A stretch of DNA of 64,000 nt, taken from NCBI GenBank assembly GCA_921293015.1, contig OV121088.1, positions 27,379,645 to 27,443,644 on the forward strand, given 5' to 3'. The notes below the pieces were generated by a model that saw only the letters and a program-made list of their open reading frames with translations, made no database searches and had not been told where the DNA came from. This document shows, piece by piece, positions 24,435-38,700 of the stretch. Source of the stretch: Phorcus lineatus (Eukaryota > Mollusca > Gastropoda > Trochida > Trochidae). Positions within the stretch are counted from its first letter, which is position 1. Every line of letters begins with the position of its first letter. The position numbers and the translations under genes are program-made.

Positions 24435-26719
24435 GCCAATTATAAGCCAAAATACGCAGTCGTGTTCATTGCTCAGTTCAGCAATGTTGGGAGCGGTTTC
24501 TCAACCAGATGGGTGACTCTTTCCATTGATGAAACAAAAAACGGGTGAGTTTCCTGTCGAAATTTAGATATGAGTCGCTACTTACCGCGGACAAGTGAGT
24601 TCAAACTGTGTTTCTATTCACCCAGCAAATAAACTTGGTACCTGGCTTTGAATGGATCGCGGTGTGTTCAAGGTTAACTGATCGCATGAATGAGAGATAT
24701 ATTGAATCTTTAATAATTAATCATTTTCGTTTGATTAACAAATAATTATATGCAAGCAATAAATTTCATTGAATCAAAAACTGAAGAATCTTAATTCCCG
24801 CATAGAAATCAATATGATTTCATTTGGAAAGAATTTATACCACAAGGATTAGAAAAGTTGTCAAATATGAATAATTATCTTTAAATGGTATTCACTCAAC
24901 GACCTTTGCTATTTTTGCAACACATTTTGAATAAACTTTAACAATTGATAAATTATTACAAAACCACCTCAAACTTTTCGAATTGCAGAATTTGATAGCG
25001 TTTATTTTTCAAATCTTAATTGGAAATATGATTCAAATGCAATATTGCATAATATTTCTTTTTAAAAACGCGATGACAAATTTAATATGCCATATCCTAT
25101 CGAACCAAGAACGTTTAAATGCGAAAAATCTCATTTCATTAATACCCTTGCCCATTTCATCACCGCCATCAAGGTTCATGGGAGTGCGATGTGTTTAGCA
25201 TGTATATTATGAAAGATGATCGGGTCGTTAAACCATGACGAATTAGGCGAATAGCAACTTGTAAATATCCTTGACAGATAACAGAATATTCAAAGGATGT
25301 TCATTGGTCGAGTAGGCGTAGGAATCCATAAATCATGACAAAGAAAACCGGTCGGCGGCGAAGGATTATTACGAAAAGATTGAGGCAAAAGCGTGTAATA
25401 GCTCTGAAGCGAATCCCGAATATTAACGTGATGAGGAGTTAGGAGCTAGCGCGCTTGCGAGCCAATCATTTTCTTCGAGGGTATTTACGAACGCGCTACA
25501 TTTGTTTTATGGTTTCCCCCGTGGAGTTCAACTGAAAAAACGTTTTAAAAGTTCGCCCTCACTTCACACATTTTGTTAAAGAAAAGGACTGTAAATTTAT
25601 CTACACATACAGCTCGGTTCGCCGTTGCCAGCCATGCATTAGAGGTTGTTTGCATACCGCTCAACGATCTAACTTTGCTTGTACACAAAGGTCTATTAAG
25701 AATGCATTATTCATATAAACGCGTTCGACCGCCATTTAAAACGACGGTACCCGTCTTTTGGCCTTATCGTTTTGATGATTTCACGTTCTGATGCCGAACG
25801 GTTTAGAAAGTGTTGTGTTGCGAAGATAAAGATTTTGACAGGGTGTCGTCGTTTAAATCACTTCGGAATTGAAAGATTAATGATTCGGACATGTTAAAAC
25901 TGGGTTTTTTATCCTTTCTAAAAAGATTACGTATTTGTATCGTAGATATTTTCATTAGACATAACAATAGTTCATTCATCAAGTAAGTGAATAAGAAGTC
26001 AAACAATATTTTTTTTAAAAATCAAGTAAGTGACAAAAGTTCAATTGTTTAAGAAATTAATGAACATATGACAATAACATAGTTGCGTGAATTGAACTTT
26101 AGGTAATACTCTTAAGTCCTTAAAGTAACTTTCATTTATATCAGTTTCACTGTTTTCATCTTTCAATTAAATTCACAGGTGTGTGCTGATGAGGCTTTTA
26201 CCTTAAAAAAAACAAAAATGGTCAATCAAATTTCTAATCAAGATGAATCAGGTTGACAACCTTTTTATCAAGATTTATCAAGAAACTAATATAATGATGT
26301 AATAGAGTAAAAAGCATTTCCAATCGAAAAATAGTCAATTGTTGGAAAACACGAACGAAAGTTTTTAGTGATTTAGTGTTACTTAGTCGTAATTTTGATA
26401 ATTAATTCAATTTGCGTCGAAAATCTTATTTTGGAAGGTAAGATTAAAATACATGTTTAGAGGAACACCGCACACGTGCGGGCGCAAATAGGTGTGTAAC
26501 GTTAAGTAAACAATTAAAATGTGTTCCAACTTTAAACAAATAGACAGCACCTAAAGGTGCGAGTACAAATACTTACATAACTCTATCTTACAAATTAACA
26601 TAGACCGCACTTCATTAACAACGGACTAAGAGTTTACAACAATATATTTTTGTGAATTATATTTTGATTATAACTGTTTGTTCTTGGTAAGAATAAATAT
26701 GTATCCAAAGTAAAAACAA

Positions 26720-26850
26720 TGACAGGTTCGCATCGTTTCAGCTGTCAAAACTGTTCCTCTGTCAAATTAACTGCTTATCTCTGATAGGTGTCAATCACCT
26801 TGACAACACAATGCAGTTAATTTGGAAAAAGCCTTTTCAATAGCACAGCA
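26720..26850 (+). promoter_or_regulatory. Cluster of TGTCA/AATCA motifs upstream of FGFRL1
   Basis: Contains GACAGG, CAGCTGTCAAAACTG, CTGTCAAATTAAC, palindromic GGTGTCAATCACC (26787-26799), CTTGACAAC and GCAGTTAATTTGG in 130 bp. The density of MEIS/TGIF- and PBX-like sites is unusual for this AT-rich region and suggests a conserved non-coding element. Confidence 0.25.
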
Positions 26851-27080
26851 TCAATGCCCTATTTCACTATTGAATTGCTTGATTAGGTTAACGGGTCGGA
26901 GAGGAAAAGGTGAGAAAATTCTCACGGAAGTTGTTTTTAATCCCTTTGACGAATGCATCCTTTTATTTTAGAGAAATTCGTCTTAACTGGAAAACAATAG
27001 GCTGAAAAGAACAATAGCATCTCATCTAAGGTTGAAATTGGAATCGGCTTAAGTATGTAATATCGTTGATGAGGCTTAAT

Positions 27081-27120
27081 TCCGATTGGCTCAATTTGAC
27101 AGGATCGTTACGTGATTGGC
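27081..27120 (+). promoter_or_regulatory. Pair of inverted CCAAT boxes 30 bp apart
   Basis: CCGATTGGCTC and GTGATTGGCTG carry ATTGG at 27085 and 27115. Flanking bases GATTGGCT match the NF-Y consensus (AGCCAATC). Paired CCAAT boxes at roughly this spacing are typical of promoters, but no exon is identified nearby. Confidence 0.3.
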
Positions 27121-28599
27121 TGGTTATATTTTAAGCCGTATCTACTTCAGTGATTGATAATAGATAACACAGGCCTTTATAGTACTAACACTTTTGTTAT
27201 CATGTGTTTGGCTTAGAGATTGGGATTTTTCCTGAGCATTTTCTTTAAAGATTGTAAGAATGGGCACATTTGCTTCATTTCGCTTTGAAGGATAGATGGG
27301 AGAGGTTGTAGGCTACTTGAAATAACTACAAATTAAATATATTGCAAGAAATCTTACCCCTGGATACTTTGAACGCCTCTTCAGCGGTAAGCATGTTTTA
27401 ATATAGTATCTATAACGTTAATAATAAGACCTTATATAATAAACTTAATATTAATCATCTTAAAGCACATTTTATGTCAAAGCGTTCTTTCAATGTATTT
27501 TATTAACTTTGAATGCACAAATAAAATCGTCATAAGTAAATATCATTAATAACTTACTAAAAAAGTTCTACCCAAACATAAGATTTTCTATCAAAATGGA
27601 TGAGATGTGCCTTCAATCTCAGCTGTGTTGAAATAAGCCTCGGGAATAAATAGTGTCACCACATCAGTTAGTAATTTCACAGGGGGAGAAAAAAAACTTG
27701 GATGTCAAGCAAATGTTCGTGTTCAGATTTCGAAGCAAACCGGAAACGTTTGGTGTGTCTATCCACGAAATTCTCGTGCTGAAAGAAAATCAATTTCAGT
27801 CCTTGGTGTCCTTTTGCATGTCTCTCGTGCACATTTGGGTCATTCCATTTCAGAGACAAAGGGTAGGTCAGGAAGTTCAGCAAGCCAATCGAGATTCTTA
27901 CAGTCGAGTGATGGTAATTGTAAACAAGAGTCTTTCATGTTCGCCGACGTTTATAAACATTGCTTCACAATCTCTGAGAAACGTATATATATCGCCGAGT
28001 GTCGAAAAACAAGAAATCCTTCACGTGTGGAGAGATGCCGAGTAACTGCAGGGGTATTTGAATTCGAAGAATCCCCAAGTTAAAGTTAATTTCCTTTTCC
28101 AGAGAAGAACGTTTCAAATTACCACTCAATTAGGGTTGCCATTTAATTATTATAATTGGTGGTGGAACTCCTTTGTCTTGCTGATTGTTAATTAAACATG
28201 TCATTAGGTTGTTAAATTTTTTGTTTTCTTTTCAATAATTACTTTTAATTAGTTTGGTAATATGATTATTTTCGTCATGTAAAAAGTAAATTCTGACATT
28301 TATTTTTCGGACCGTCTTAAGTGGAATGAGTGTTCGTAGCAGGTGGCGAAATGTCTACAAGCGAGATCGTCGTAAGATTTCACCCAAGCTGACAAGTAAA
28401 GGATGGATTTTTGGAAACAAATTTAGACAACTATTTGAATTTTTTGGCAAGCTAATCATCTGATCGACAGTTTGGATGTTCGCGTCCGTCTAAATGATCA
28501 CAGTGAACAAATTTCAGCGAATATCTCGGAATCCTAGCTGAACTAAAGGCAACGATTTTCTGTCCGCCTCTAAGTATCAAAATACCAGTATCGCAGTGC

Positions 28600-29140
28600 A
28601 GAGTGATTCGGGTCTGTTTTCACCCACAAAGCCCTCCCGCGGTACGGCGAATGACACCGGTTCAATAGAAAAGCCCGATAACATTATCTCTATCCTAGGC
28701 TACCTACACTCAATTTATATGAAAATGACACGACAGGAATCGGCGAGAACGAACGAACGTATATCCATAGCCCCAGTACGTTAGATACATTCGCCGTGCT
28801 TGAATGGTCGACCGGGAAAGCCTCTAGTCACTTAAACGCTTCTCATTGGTTTAAATTCTCACTTCTAGTCACGTGGTTCAGGTCAACTCGGCTATTCCGC
28901 GAGCCACTGACAACATCTCCACGTTGAATTGAGAGGCGAAGGGATGTTGAGAGAAACTCGTGTTATTCACGTAAATACTTCGTCTACAATGAACTGCTTG
29001 TGATACCAACTCGGATACTGTTGGATTGTGGACTTGCAGTTGCATTTCACGTGAAAGAGGCGTTCACAATGGTTCAAGCGAGTTGATTACAGTCATGAGC
29101 GTGCGAGGATATTGCCCACTGTTTATATCTCTTCAGGTAC
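28600..29140 (+). promoter_or_regulatory. FGFRL1: Alternative candidate promoter and 5' untranslated exon near the FGFRL1 ATG
   Basis: Moderately GC/CpG-rich stretch with CCGCGG, an ATTGG (inverted CCAAT) near 28846, a CACGTG E-box at 28870-28875 and a possible donor TTCAG-GTACAAG (GT at 29137). It is only 0.5 kb upstream of the exon holding the ATG. No TATA box is recognised. Transcript evidence would be needed to choose between this and the 9.8-11.4 kb block. Confidence 0.3.
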
Positions 29141-29681
29141 AAGCATGTGACACTTTGTTATATTAGTGCTGGGAATTATTGTTTTGTAATGCCGAGACGT
29201 CCAAGGCGTTGTGCATTACTTATGGTTAACGTCATGTTATTTCATTTCACCGGTTGATATGTTAGAAACAATGTTATATCTGTTTTAAAAAGGAAATGTC
29301 AAAAGTTTGACACACGACTGGCGTCCCTACCACTTGAAAAATTACTGGGCAAGATATCATTTCGAAATGGTTTTAATTTTCAAGTACTTTGGGCGTTTTG
29401 GCAACGTTGATATCACCCTCGATCTAAGTAGCACTTCCGACCTAGAAATGTCCATACTTAAATCCTCGATGACCTCTTAGCAAATATCAATTTACCGTCA
29501 TGATTCGGCCGGTTTCCGCTTTGCAATTATATATTAATTATTGTATGGATGGTATTTGTTAGTTTTGACGTAGGTATGTCTCAGTTAAGTTTATTGCATA
29601 GCATATTTGCATATTTTGTACTCTGGAATGTGACCTTATAGTATTGTTTCATATATTTGATATATTTTCTATCATTTCCAG

Positions 29682-29759
29682 CTTGGTTCCAACTTAGTAT
29701 GGAGACCGCTTGTCGAGTGCTAACCTTGCTAGCTATAGCAGGCCTGGCCACAGCCACCG
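29682..29759 (+). CDS. FGFRL1: FGFRL1 coding exon 1: 5' UTR tail, start codon and signal peptide
   Basis: An acceptor (tttccag, AG at 29680-29681) precedes 17 nt of leader, then ATG at 29699. The 20 codons encode [20 protein letters not shown], a short n-region, a hydrophobic core and small residues near the end, as in a cleavable signal peptide. The donor is a perfect GTAAGT at 29760. The exon ends in phase 1; its last G joins GT of the next exon to give Gly21 of GPPK, which matches the GPPK start of mature vertebrate FGFRL1. The acceptor in front of the ATG implies at least one untranslated exon upstream. Confidence 0.88.
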
Positions 29760-32700
29760 GTAAGTACTATACACTCCAATAGCCGATCTTTTCGTCACAC
29801 ATTCCGCCTGTTCTCAAAAAACACCACGAGGTTTTATTGTTAAAACTGACAGTATATAATATCACGGTTGCTTTAAACTGTTAAGGACGGCGCAACGGGA
29901 AACCTAACACGAATATAGTCGGTTTTCAATGATGAGGCTTTTGTCAACGACCGCTTCTCTTCTAAAAAGCTTGCTGTCCTCGGCAATGTGAACCAAACCC
30001 AAAACATGTCCACGATAGCGGTTGCCTGCCAACTTTGTGACAGTTACTAATTTTCACAAGACGTATATTGCACCTGCGACTCCAAGCATAACATTTCTTG
30101 GGCCCAAACATCTTTCAAATCGTGTCCCAGAGTCATGTTTTTGGCCCACTACAAGCAACCTCCAAACCTCGCGTGCTTCGAACTAATATTCAGTAGGTTG
30201 CGTGCAAGTTGTTTGTTTTTACAGGGTATTGAACAGACAAGTTGAAATGGGCTTTTGTTCCCATTTGGCCCAGCTTCGAGGGTTAATGGTCTCTGAAATA
30301 ATAGAACTAATAACTGTGGATGAAGTATGGGAAATTTATCTCTAAAATCTAGGTTCAAGTTTTGTTCTAAGTTGCCATGCTGTGCAGTTTACCTGGGCTA
30401 GGTAATTGCTTTGAATGAATTGCCTTGAATTTCAGAATGTGAAATGTCTTTCAGAGTAAATAATCCAGGCAGACTGACATGTATTTAAATTTATTATACT
30501 ATTCTTGACAGGTTAAGGCGACATTTTTATACTAAAAAGCAAATGAGCATGAAATTACTGCTAAGTAGATAAATTACATTTTATTGCCATCAAATATACA
30601 GAAGGGTCATGGGTCATTAGGTATTACACTTCTGTATTGTGCGGCCCTGAGGTAGTTGTGTTACCTGTCTTAATGAGAACTGGATCGTTGAAGGTGTGAA
30701 TTACCACTTCTGAAATCTCGCTGAAGCTTTTAACAGTAAAAAAATTACATATGTTTAGTAGGCAATGTTTGTTCAGACCTTAAGAATTGAAAGCATTTGT
30801 GAATTGTATCCAAAATATGCCAACATCAAAACCATTTATGCTAATTAAATATCAACATATTTCTAGTAGGCAACCTTAAATTTGAATTAATTAATTCCCC
30901 AAAGAAAGCTGAATTTGTCTATACTATGTCTTTTCAAAACTAGTTCTCTAAAAATTGATGAGTGTTTTTTGTTAAAAGCATTGGACAATGAAATTGTCTG
31001 CAAAAATGGAGAAATGTGGAATATGTGCAGCAAAGAGATTCTACAGTTTTTTTAAGGCTAATTTATCTAGGCTCGCAGTTGACATGAACGCTGTTGTTGT
31101 GGGTTATATGGGAGGGGGATAAGCGTGAAATGTTTACTGCCTGGCTAAGTCAAAGGTCGTTTCACCTGTCTACTTTGTAGTGGCCAACTGTTAATTTGGC
31201 AGCTCAGGTGACAAACACCTCATGTAGGTATACTTTACTTACTAGCTTACCTGAATATTACCTGTGGAAAAAAAGCAGTAGGGCAATTTTGTTAATTTTG
31301 CAAATTTTCGTTATAGAATTCTCGTTAGCAAGAGTAGCACTTGAGTTAGTTAATTCTACTAGTAATTCACCTACCGCCCTAAATCATCTTCCATTAAAAA
31401 TAGGTATATTTAACATTAATAATTACAGTAGTTATTCAGAATACAGAATTTTGTAAACAACTGTTAACATTGTGGTTCAAGAGCATTTCTGCAGTAAAAT
31501 ATATTAAATGAACAAATCTGCAAACAAAAATCAAGATTTTGAAGAAATTTGATAAATATCTCCTCAAGAAAAACTTATCTGTTATATATGATGTTTTATG
31601 AAACAAGGATTGAAGAGGATTACCCCCAGCTCATGAAAGCACCATTAGATTATAACCCTGTTCTCATGCTAAAAAGGGATATTTTTTCCCACAAAGAATC
31701 CTCCCATTCTGAAAATGCAACTAGCCTTCCACGTCAATAACATTCTCGGTCTGCTTGTGAATTTTCCCCTCCACTTCAAAAGAGTCTATCTTGGTCGGGT
31801 CAAATAGAGTCAGCGGTGAGGCAATACTCAAACGCCAATTCTTAGGCCATTGGGAAAAGGCACCAAAAGGCATAGCTAGTCTTTTGTGGAAAGGAAAATT
31901 GAACAACTTGGAATAGAGTGGCGGAATGAAAAAATTCAATGGAGAGTTGTCAATGTATGGGCTTTGCGAACTAGAGTGGATTGTTAATCAGTATATGAAA
32001 CTCTCGTTTTCTTTCTGCCACCATCCACCCTTATTACCCAGGCTATGCCTTTTGTGGGGTCTTTCCACGACAACCATCCCAATTCTTTCAAAAGACCAGG
32101 TGTTGCCTTCTTCCCATACCTTTACAAATTATTGTCACCGAAAATCCTCCATTATTGTCATAAATAAAGGCACAAATAAGATTGTTACAAATAATGGAGA
32201 TTAGTTGCGAACAAGAGTTATCAGTATAGCTCGGGTAAATTATATTGTGATATTTTTTTCAATATTTGGAAGGATTTGTTTGAAGGCATAGAAATTACTT
32301 TGTCAATAAGAAAATTGGTATTTGATCAAGACTGAATGAGAAAATGGATTGAAAGGAATTACTTTAAGCTAGGCAGTGTTAGATTTGATCAAATGAAACT
32401 ATCATTGGAAGTAATAAACCTAATAATCTTTCTGAAGTTAAAAATTTAAAATAAAAATATAAGATATTTATGAGAAATTTTACACTTGAATTGAAGCTTC
32501 ATCAATGCGTTCGAGTTTATGATTTTATCTTTAATTCAATACAAACATTTCATAAATCTATGATTAACATTTTGCAAGTCAAACAGGGTCAGTTTTTCGT
32601 GAAGATAACAAAACATGCCATAATCGCTGTTACAAAAATTGATTAAACATATACATGTTAATGTTATTTTAAGCTAGGTATAATCCTGTATTATTTTGTA

Positions 32701-35700
32701 ACATATCTCCCTCTGTTGCCTTGATAGAAGATGAGTAGGCTACCGAGATGGTAATTAGATATTCGCTAAGTAGCCAGCCCAGATAATCAGATTATCGCGT
32801 GGTAATGTCCGTCTGTATGTGTCGGCACAGATGTATTGTGGGAGGAATTAACTACTGCCTGTACATAACTAGCTCAAGAGGTGTGATGCCGGACAGAATC
32901 TCTCAATAATTAAAAAGTCATCAACCGGATTCATATTTACACAGATTTCCTTAGTCCAAGTCCATGATAATGATAAATTACGATGCCTCAAATTCTCTTT
33001 CTGCTAGTGCTTCTTAATAGATATGAAATTGACAGATCAAGACTTGAAATCAAGAACATTTTGTTTTATCCAAAAAGAAAAAAATTAAATTAAATCTTTG
33101 CCTATTAAATAATGGTTTTAACCAATTGAGTTGGTTGTTTATTGTGTTGAAATTATCCTTTTTATCCATAATTAGTTTTGAAATAAAGATGTATGATCCA
33201 AGATATATTCTCAAAGGATCCCTCAAATTTCAATATTGAAGTTGAAAATATTAAGATCCATGAACAATTTTGAAACTAAATTTTACTTGTTTGTATGATT
33301 ATTACTCGTATTAAAGATTTATGAATCTCAAATAAATATAAATTTCATACTGATATTTAAAAAATTAAGATAACAACAAATTACCGAAATTTAGCCAAAT
33401 CAGGAAAATGATGAAATTATAAAAAATACAGATAATGGTTTCTTATGATTCAACACCATTTATCACAGCAGACATAATGATGACGGCTTGAGACCAGTCA
33501 ATCGCGCAAATAATTACTCTAATGTTGAATAAGAACTCGTATATTGCCAGACAATGAGTGATATGGTGTGTGAAGCCTATTGCATAATAGCCAATCACTT
33601 TTCATTATAATTGATAGAGATTACTATAGTGCCTGGAGCACATGTCTATTTGATTGACATCTCCAGCTGTCAATCACCCGCCAATCAATGTGATGCTGGG
33701 ATAAAGAGCCGAAATGGATTACAGGATTAAATTCAAATGATGAGGTATTAAAATAATCAGAAGGTTTTGGTAACATGGTGTGAATTGGGAATGTAGAAAT
33801 GGCTAAAAACTCACCTTAATCATAATATATGGATATTATTATCATAACAATCGTTATCCAGAAGATATTGTCTTCTTATGATAAATGTATTGATGAAAAT
33901 GATTTTTAGGCAATCAGAGTTTCTCTTTGGAAACGTGTTGTAAATCAATTAAATACGCTGTGATTTTGTCATCACGACAGAAAATACATACTTAGAATCA
34001 ATTTATTTCCTTTTGAAAGGATATGTATGCAGACATATGAATAAACTAGCTCTAAGGCTCAAGTAGGCTCATACAGAATTTTGTTAAACTGAATAAATAT
34101 ATTACGTAATGTTTGAAGTAAAATAATATAATCTTATTATAGGTACATTTATTTCCGGCTTTTAGAATTATTTGAAAATTTCACTGGTAGATAATTGATT
34201 TCTTTGTTCTACGTCGCAAAGCGTAAATGAAGAATCGTCGTAGTGCCATGAATGTGGGAGTTTTGCCTTGACAGGAATCATATGCTTAGTCATAGACGTG
34301 TTGTCAATGATGACAGATGGCTACCCCAATTAGCTCTTGCGCAAAATTACTTCATCCATGAAATTGAAGATACAATCTTCCTTTCCAGCAAGTATTCAAA
34401 TTGAAAAATTTCACATTTAAAGGTACCACTTGATTGAAATTTGAAAAATTATTTGAACTTGCAATTGTGTCACCGTGTGACCTTCAACCTCTGGCCCCAT
34501 TCTTGAGCGCTGTTTTGGCTCGGATGTTTGTGAGTGTTGTCGATGGGTAAACTGAAAATGTCGTGCCAGTTTCTCACAACAGTCACTTGTGTGTTGTTCA
34601 CCATGAACAATCTTTGTTTAAGGTGCCTAAAAAATTTATTCAATGTTGAGAAAATATTTTATCTGGAATATATCAACAATGGTATTTTGAGTAAGTAAAT
34701 ATTGGTCAGAAGATGCAATATTTGTTGTTTGGTCGGGGAACTGATTTTGCTAGTCTAGGTGCCGTTTGTCCAAGTTCATGTTTAGAACAGATCGGTTTGA
34801 CACCTGCGAAAGCGAACAGCGAGTCTAATCAAAGTTTTTGTTCGTCCTAAGCAAATTTTATATTAGTGAACCTGCATTCCATTTTGCAACATTGCAAATT
34901 ACATTAAAATTTAAACATGAACCATTGGATGATAGACATTTTGACACGTGTAATCTTGTTTCATAATTACGATAGACGCGCGTTGTCTGCCAGTGCTTTT
35001 TGACTTGATGAATGATTCATGCATTAACCTAGTGGCAACTGAAGTGTCGTGCCATAGTTCTAGAAAATCTGTTTCATTGTAGGCCATGTTTGGTATTTGT
35101 AATCATTTATTTAATTGTGCAATGTTGGGATTGACATATATTTGAATATAGATCTGAATTGTGCAAATTCTATTAAAAGTACTTTTTAAACGAGTTAACG
35201 AAAAGATTATATTATTGAAATCTCAATTGTGTAATTTCTATTTAAAGTACTTTTTACACGAGTTATTGAAAAGATTATATTATTGAAATCTCAATTGTGT
35301 AATTTCTATTTAAAGTACTTTTTACACAAGTTATTGAAATGATTACATTATTGAAATCTCACTGTATAGTAGCATGTTGATATATTATTGCAAACATAAA
35401 AAAATCAGAATTATATCAAAAATATTGTAAACCTTAAAAGCGTGCAATCCTTTATCAATTTAATGTTTATGATTAAAATTTCTAACAGGACATATAATCA
35501 ATCATTGTGTTACATAAAAGCGAACCAATTTGAATCGGAACATGTTTTTAGAAATCATCATCGAAATGAATGAGTTAAAATTCTGCATAACGATTACAAA
35601 CACAGATTTTTCTTAAATCAGAATGACCTGCTTGATTAGACGTAGTGACCTCAACTTTGACCCGACATGCCAATCTTGTTCGCTGCCTTTTGAGCTTTCA

Positions 35701-38700
35701 CAATATTCCTGATCTTTGCCCTGTGTGCAGAAATGGCGCTCCAATGTAACAAGTGCAATTTGAAGATTAAAAAAATTCAATAAGGGCCGTCCGCGACCCC
35801 ATAGTTTTCGAAAGCAATGCAGTCTGCGTTTGTGTTTGTCCAACATCAAAGAGTTTCATACGAGGGGGGAGATGCACAATTAGCGTAATGGTCCGGAGAG
35901 ACTTGCGGAAAAAGTAATCAATTTCAAATTGACGAGAGTCTTCATTTCTGGACTTCAGATTCACGAACCTGTGGATTTTAGGTATCCAGATTTTCAGGTC
36001 TCGTATTGTAAATATTCATAGATATTAGATTTGTTTTCAACGTGAATTTCATTGTCAAATGCAACTTTTATTGCTACACAGAATATCATGTCATATGACA
36101 TTGTTTCCTTTTGAAAGATTTTGTTTATTTGATGAAAAAACATTTCATAAGGCCGAGTGTCATTGAAAAAAAAGAAAACAATGAAATATATTGCCAACAT
36201 TGTAAATATTGATCAGATAGGGAAATGAAATATTCTAGGTTTAACAAATCAGATTACAACCATAGTTGGGTTTACGCATTTTTCTTTTTCGAACTTTACG
36301 TCCTTTTTTGCCGACTCCATAACAGCAAGTGCATTAACATCAAGAATTGGTTGGTTAGGGGAGCTTTTTACACGACTAAAAACCACCAACTAAATTTGAT
36401 AATGGAATCTCGCAATAAGAGTGGAACGGCTGATCTTGAGCCATTGACATGAGTTTGCAGGAAGATAGTTTTTTACAAATTTATTGGCAAACTAATGGAG
36501 TTATTGGCTGCAAAAGTGACTTTTTTGGGAGGAAAATTCAGCTCTTGCATAGTGAGTGATCCCATCCTACTGGCATTGTTCTTTTCGAAGCGGTTTGTTT
36601 CTCTCAAACATTATATGTCTTATCAGGGGAGTTTCGTCTTTCTGTGTCTCATCCATGCCACGTGAAGTGTTATGTTCGCTGTTTTCACATTGTTGATATG
36701 CAGGGTCCTGGCCCCTCTAATACTTTATAGCAACATCTACATTATACCCCATTACTAAGTCAGTCTGATTTTTTGTGTAAAAAATGCAGAGAGACAGTTT
36801 TATTAGTAGTAGATGTTTGGGTGATGTTTTATCTTGTGACTTTAATTGCTTGTACAATTCTTTAAGTGTCTTGTTAGCATAAATGACACTGAAATATTTC
36901 TCAATTTCTAATATTGTACAACTCTTGCAATTTTATATCAAAAATGAATTTAGAATTCAACGTTATGGACTTCGATAGTTATCTATTTCAATGTATCAAT
37001 ATATGCAAGATATTAAGAGTCTGAATTATTCTTGTATTAATATGCATGAATTTTACATATTGAGGAACTATTTTGGTCCATAGATTCTCAGAATTGTTTT
37101 GGATTGATATTTTTTTCTAAAAAGGGACTTGAACAAAATTGACAGGATCTCTGCTTCATGTCAAGGTAGAAATTGCATGAATATTTTGGATTCAAACATA
37201 GTACTTCAAATTTTCAAGAATGCCCAGGTGTTGCCTAAAGTAGATGCTAACGAGCTTTATTCTCACCCCATACCTGACTCACCTGTTCGTTCCTAATGTG
37301 TGCAATCAGCGACACAGGTATTTCTTGTGAAGTCAACACGAACCCTGTGAAAAACTTTTCTCACATTCCCACCTCAAGAAGCGAAGAGGTGATCGAAGGG
37401 GAGATAATCCAGTGTTTTGCTGGTTTATCCGTTTCGAGTGGGTAAATTCTGATGTAGAAGATTCAAGAAGACAGTGTAGATTAGAAGAACCTACTGTTTG
37501 TGCACTGAGTACAAAATACTCAGAAATTTTGTGTAAACAACTTTCATTGTTAGGAGTATGATAAGCAGACCTTCCCTGAAATTTGTTCTGAAGTAGACAA
37601 GAAAAATTCATCTTATTTCAAAAGTTTGCTTTAACCCTACACATGCCATGAGCCAAATTGGTTGCCAAACTTGATCAAGATTGAAATAAGGGCAAAAGAT
37701 GCATTCATCAAAAGTGTTAATTTGATATCCTCTTTTTGTGCTGCTTATAGATGTTTAAAAAGAGCTGTATATATATAGACAGTCCAAAAGCATCTCAAGT
37801 GCAAATGGTTCATAAAATTCACAACAGACATTAAATTTTTTCCAAATATTATTTTGTTATAACCAGCTGACCTACAAGGCAGGTCACACTAAAAGGATTA
37901 AATGTATTTGGAATGGGGCCAAACACGAGAACTCCCTAGGGAGCCATTGTAGGGGCAACACTTATCCACAGGACGCTGTATTTTACATAGCCCCTCTACA
38001 TATATCTATCCTCCATATTACATTAAACGCACAAATCTGACAAATTCACGAGGGGTTTTTGCAAGGCAATGAATAAGGCCTACCTACAGCCACGGATTCA
38101 TCAAAGAACCCCTGTATCGTAGACGAAGGTTTATTATTGGACCTGCGGAGGCTATAATGAGAAGATTTTGACCAACATTCAAATTCGGTCATGGCGTTGG
38201 ATTTATTGACTTTTTGCGCACGGGAGGTGACTGTTGCAGTGTGAACAGAGATGATTGCCTGCAAATAGAAATTTGCGTGACTTGCTTTATTCCGCAGCAA
38301 ACCGTGACGGGTCATGCAGTACAAGACTGGCAACAATGGTTTCGTCCACATAAAGACTAGTTGATGCGGTCAAGCGAATCCTCGCGACCTCCTTGACACT
38401 TGAACATTGATGAACTTAATTGAAATTATTTCTGTGAATAGATGTTTATTTAGCTGTAAATGTAATTTGAGTGCTTGAAATGAATTGGAATGTTATTGAG
38501 TTTTTATGGCAAGTTTGAGGTCTTGTTGGTTTGCGTGTTCGGACAGTTTTGTATTGACTGATGTTATAGCTTGAATTTACTTAAACTGGAGAGGTTAAGA
38601 ATCTGACGATTTTTAAATTTTAATGTTAAACATATTGAAGCACAAAACCAGATAGTTGATTTACAAGAATGGCACCATGGGAAATATTCCTCAACTGACC

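Larger units (their letters stand above)
24435..28599. other. Upstream non-coding region of FGFRL1
   Basis: AT-rich with the CCAAT pair and motif cluster listed separately. Overlapping ORFs of 130 and 89 codons at 27.65-28.08 kb have no recognised domain. The stretch 28.12-28.29 kb is dense in TAATTA-type homeodomain cores. Confidence 0.5.

Noticed and set aside
27653-28083. Overlapping 130- and 89-codon ORFs upstream of FGFRL1
   Set aside because: Two frames open together, no known domain and no clear start context. Kept only as part of the non-coding upstream region.
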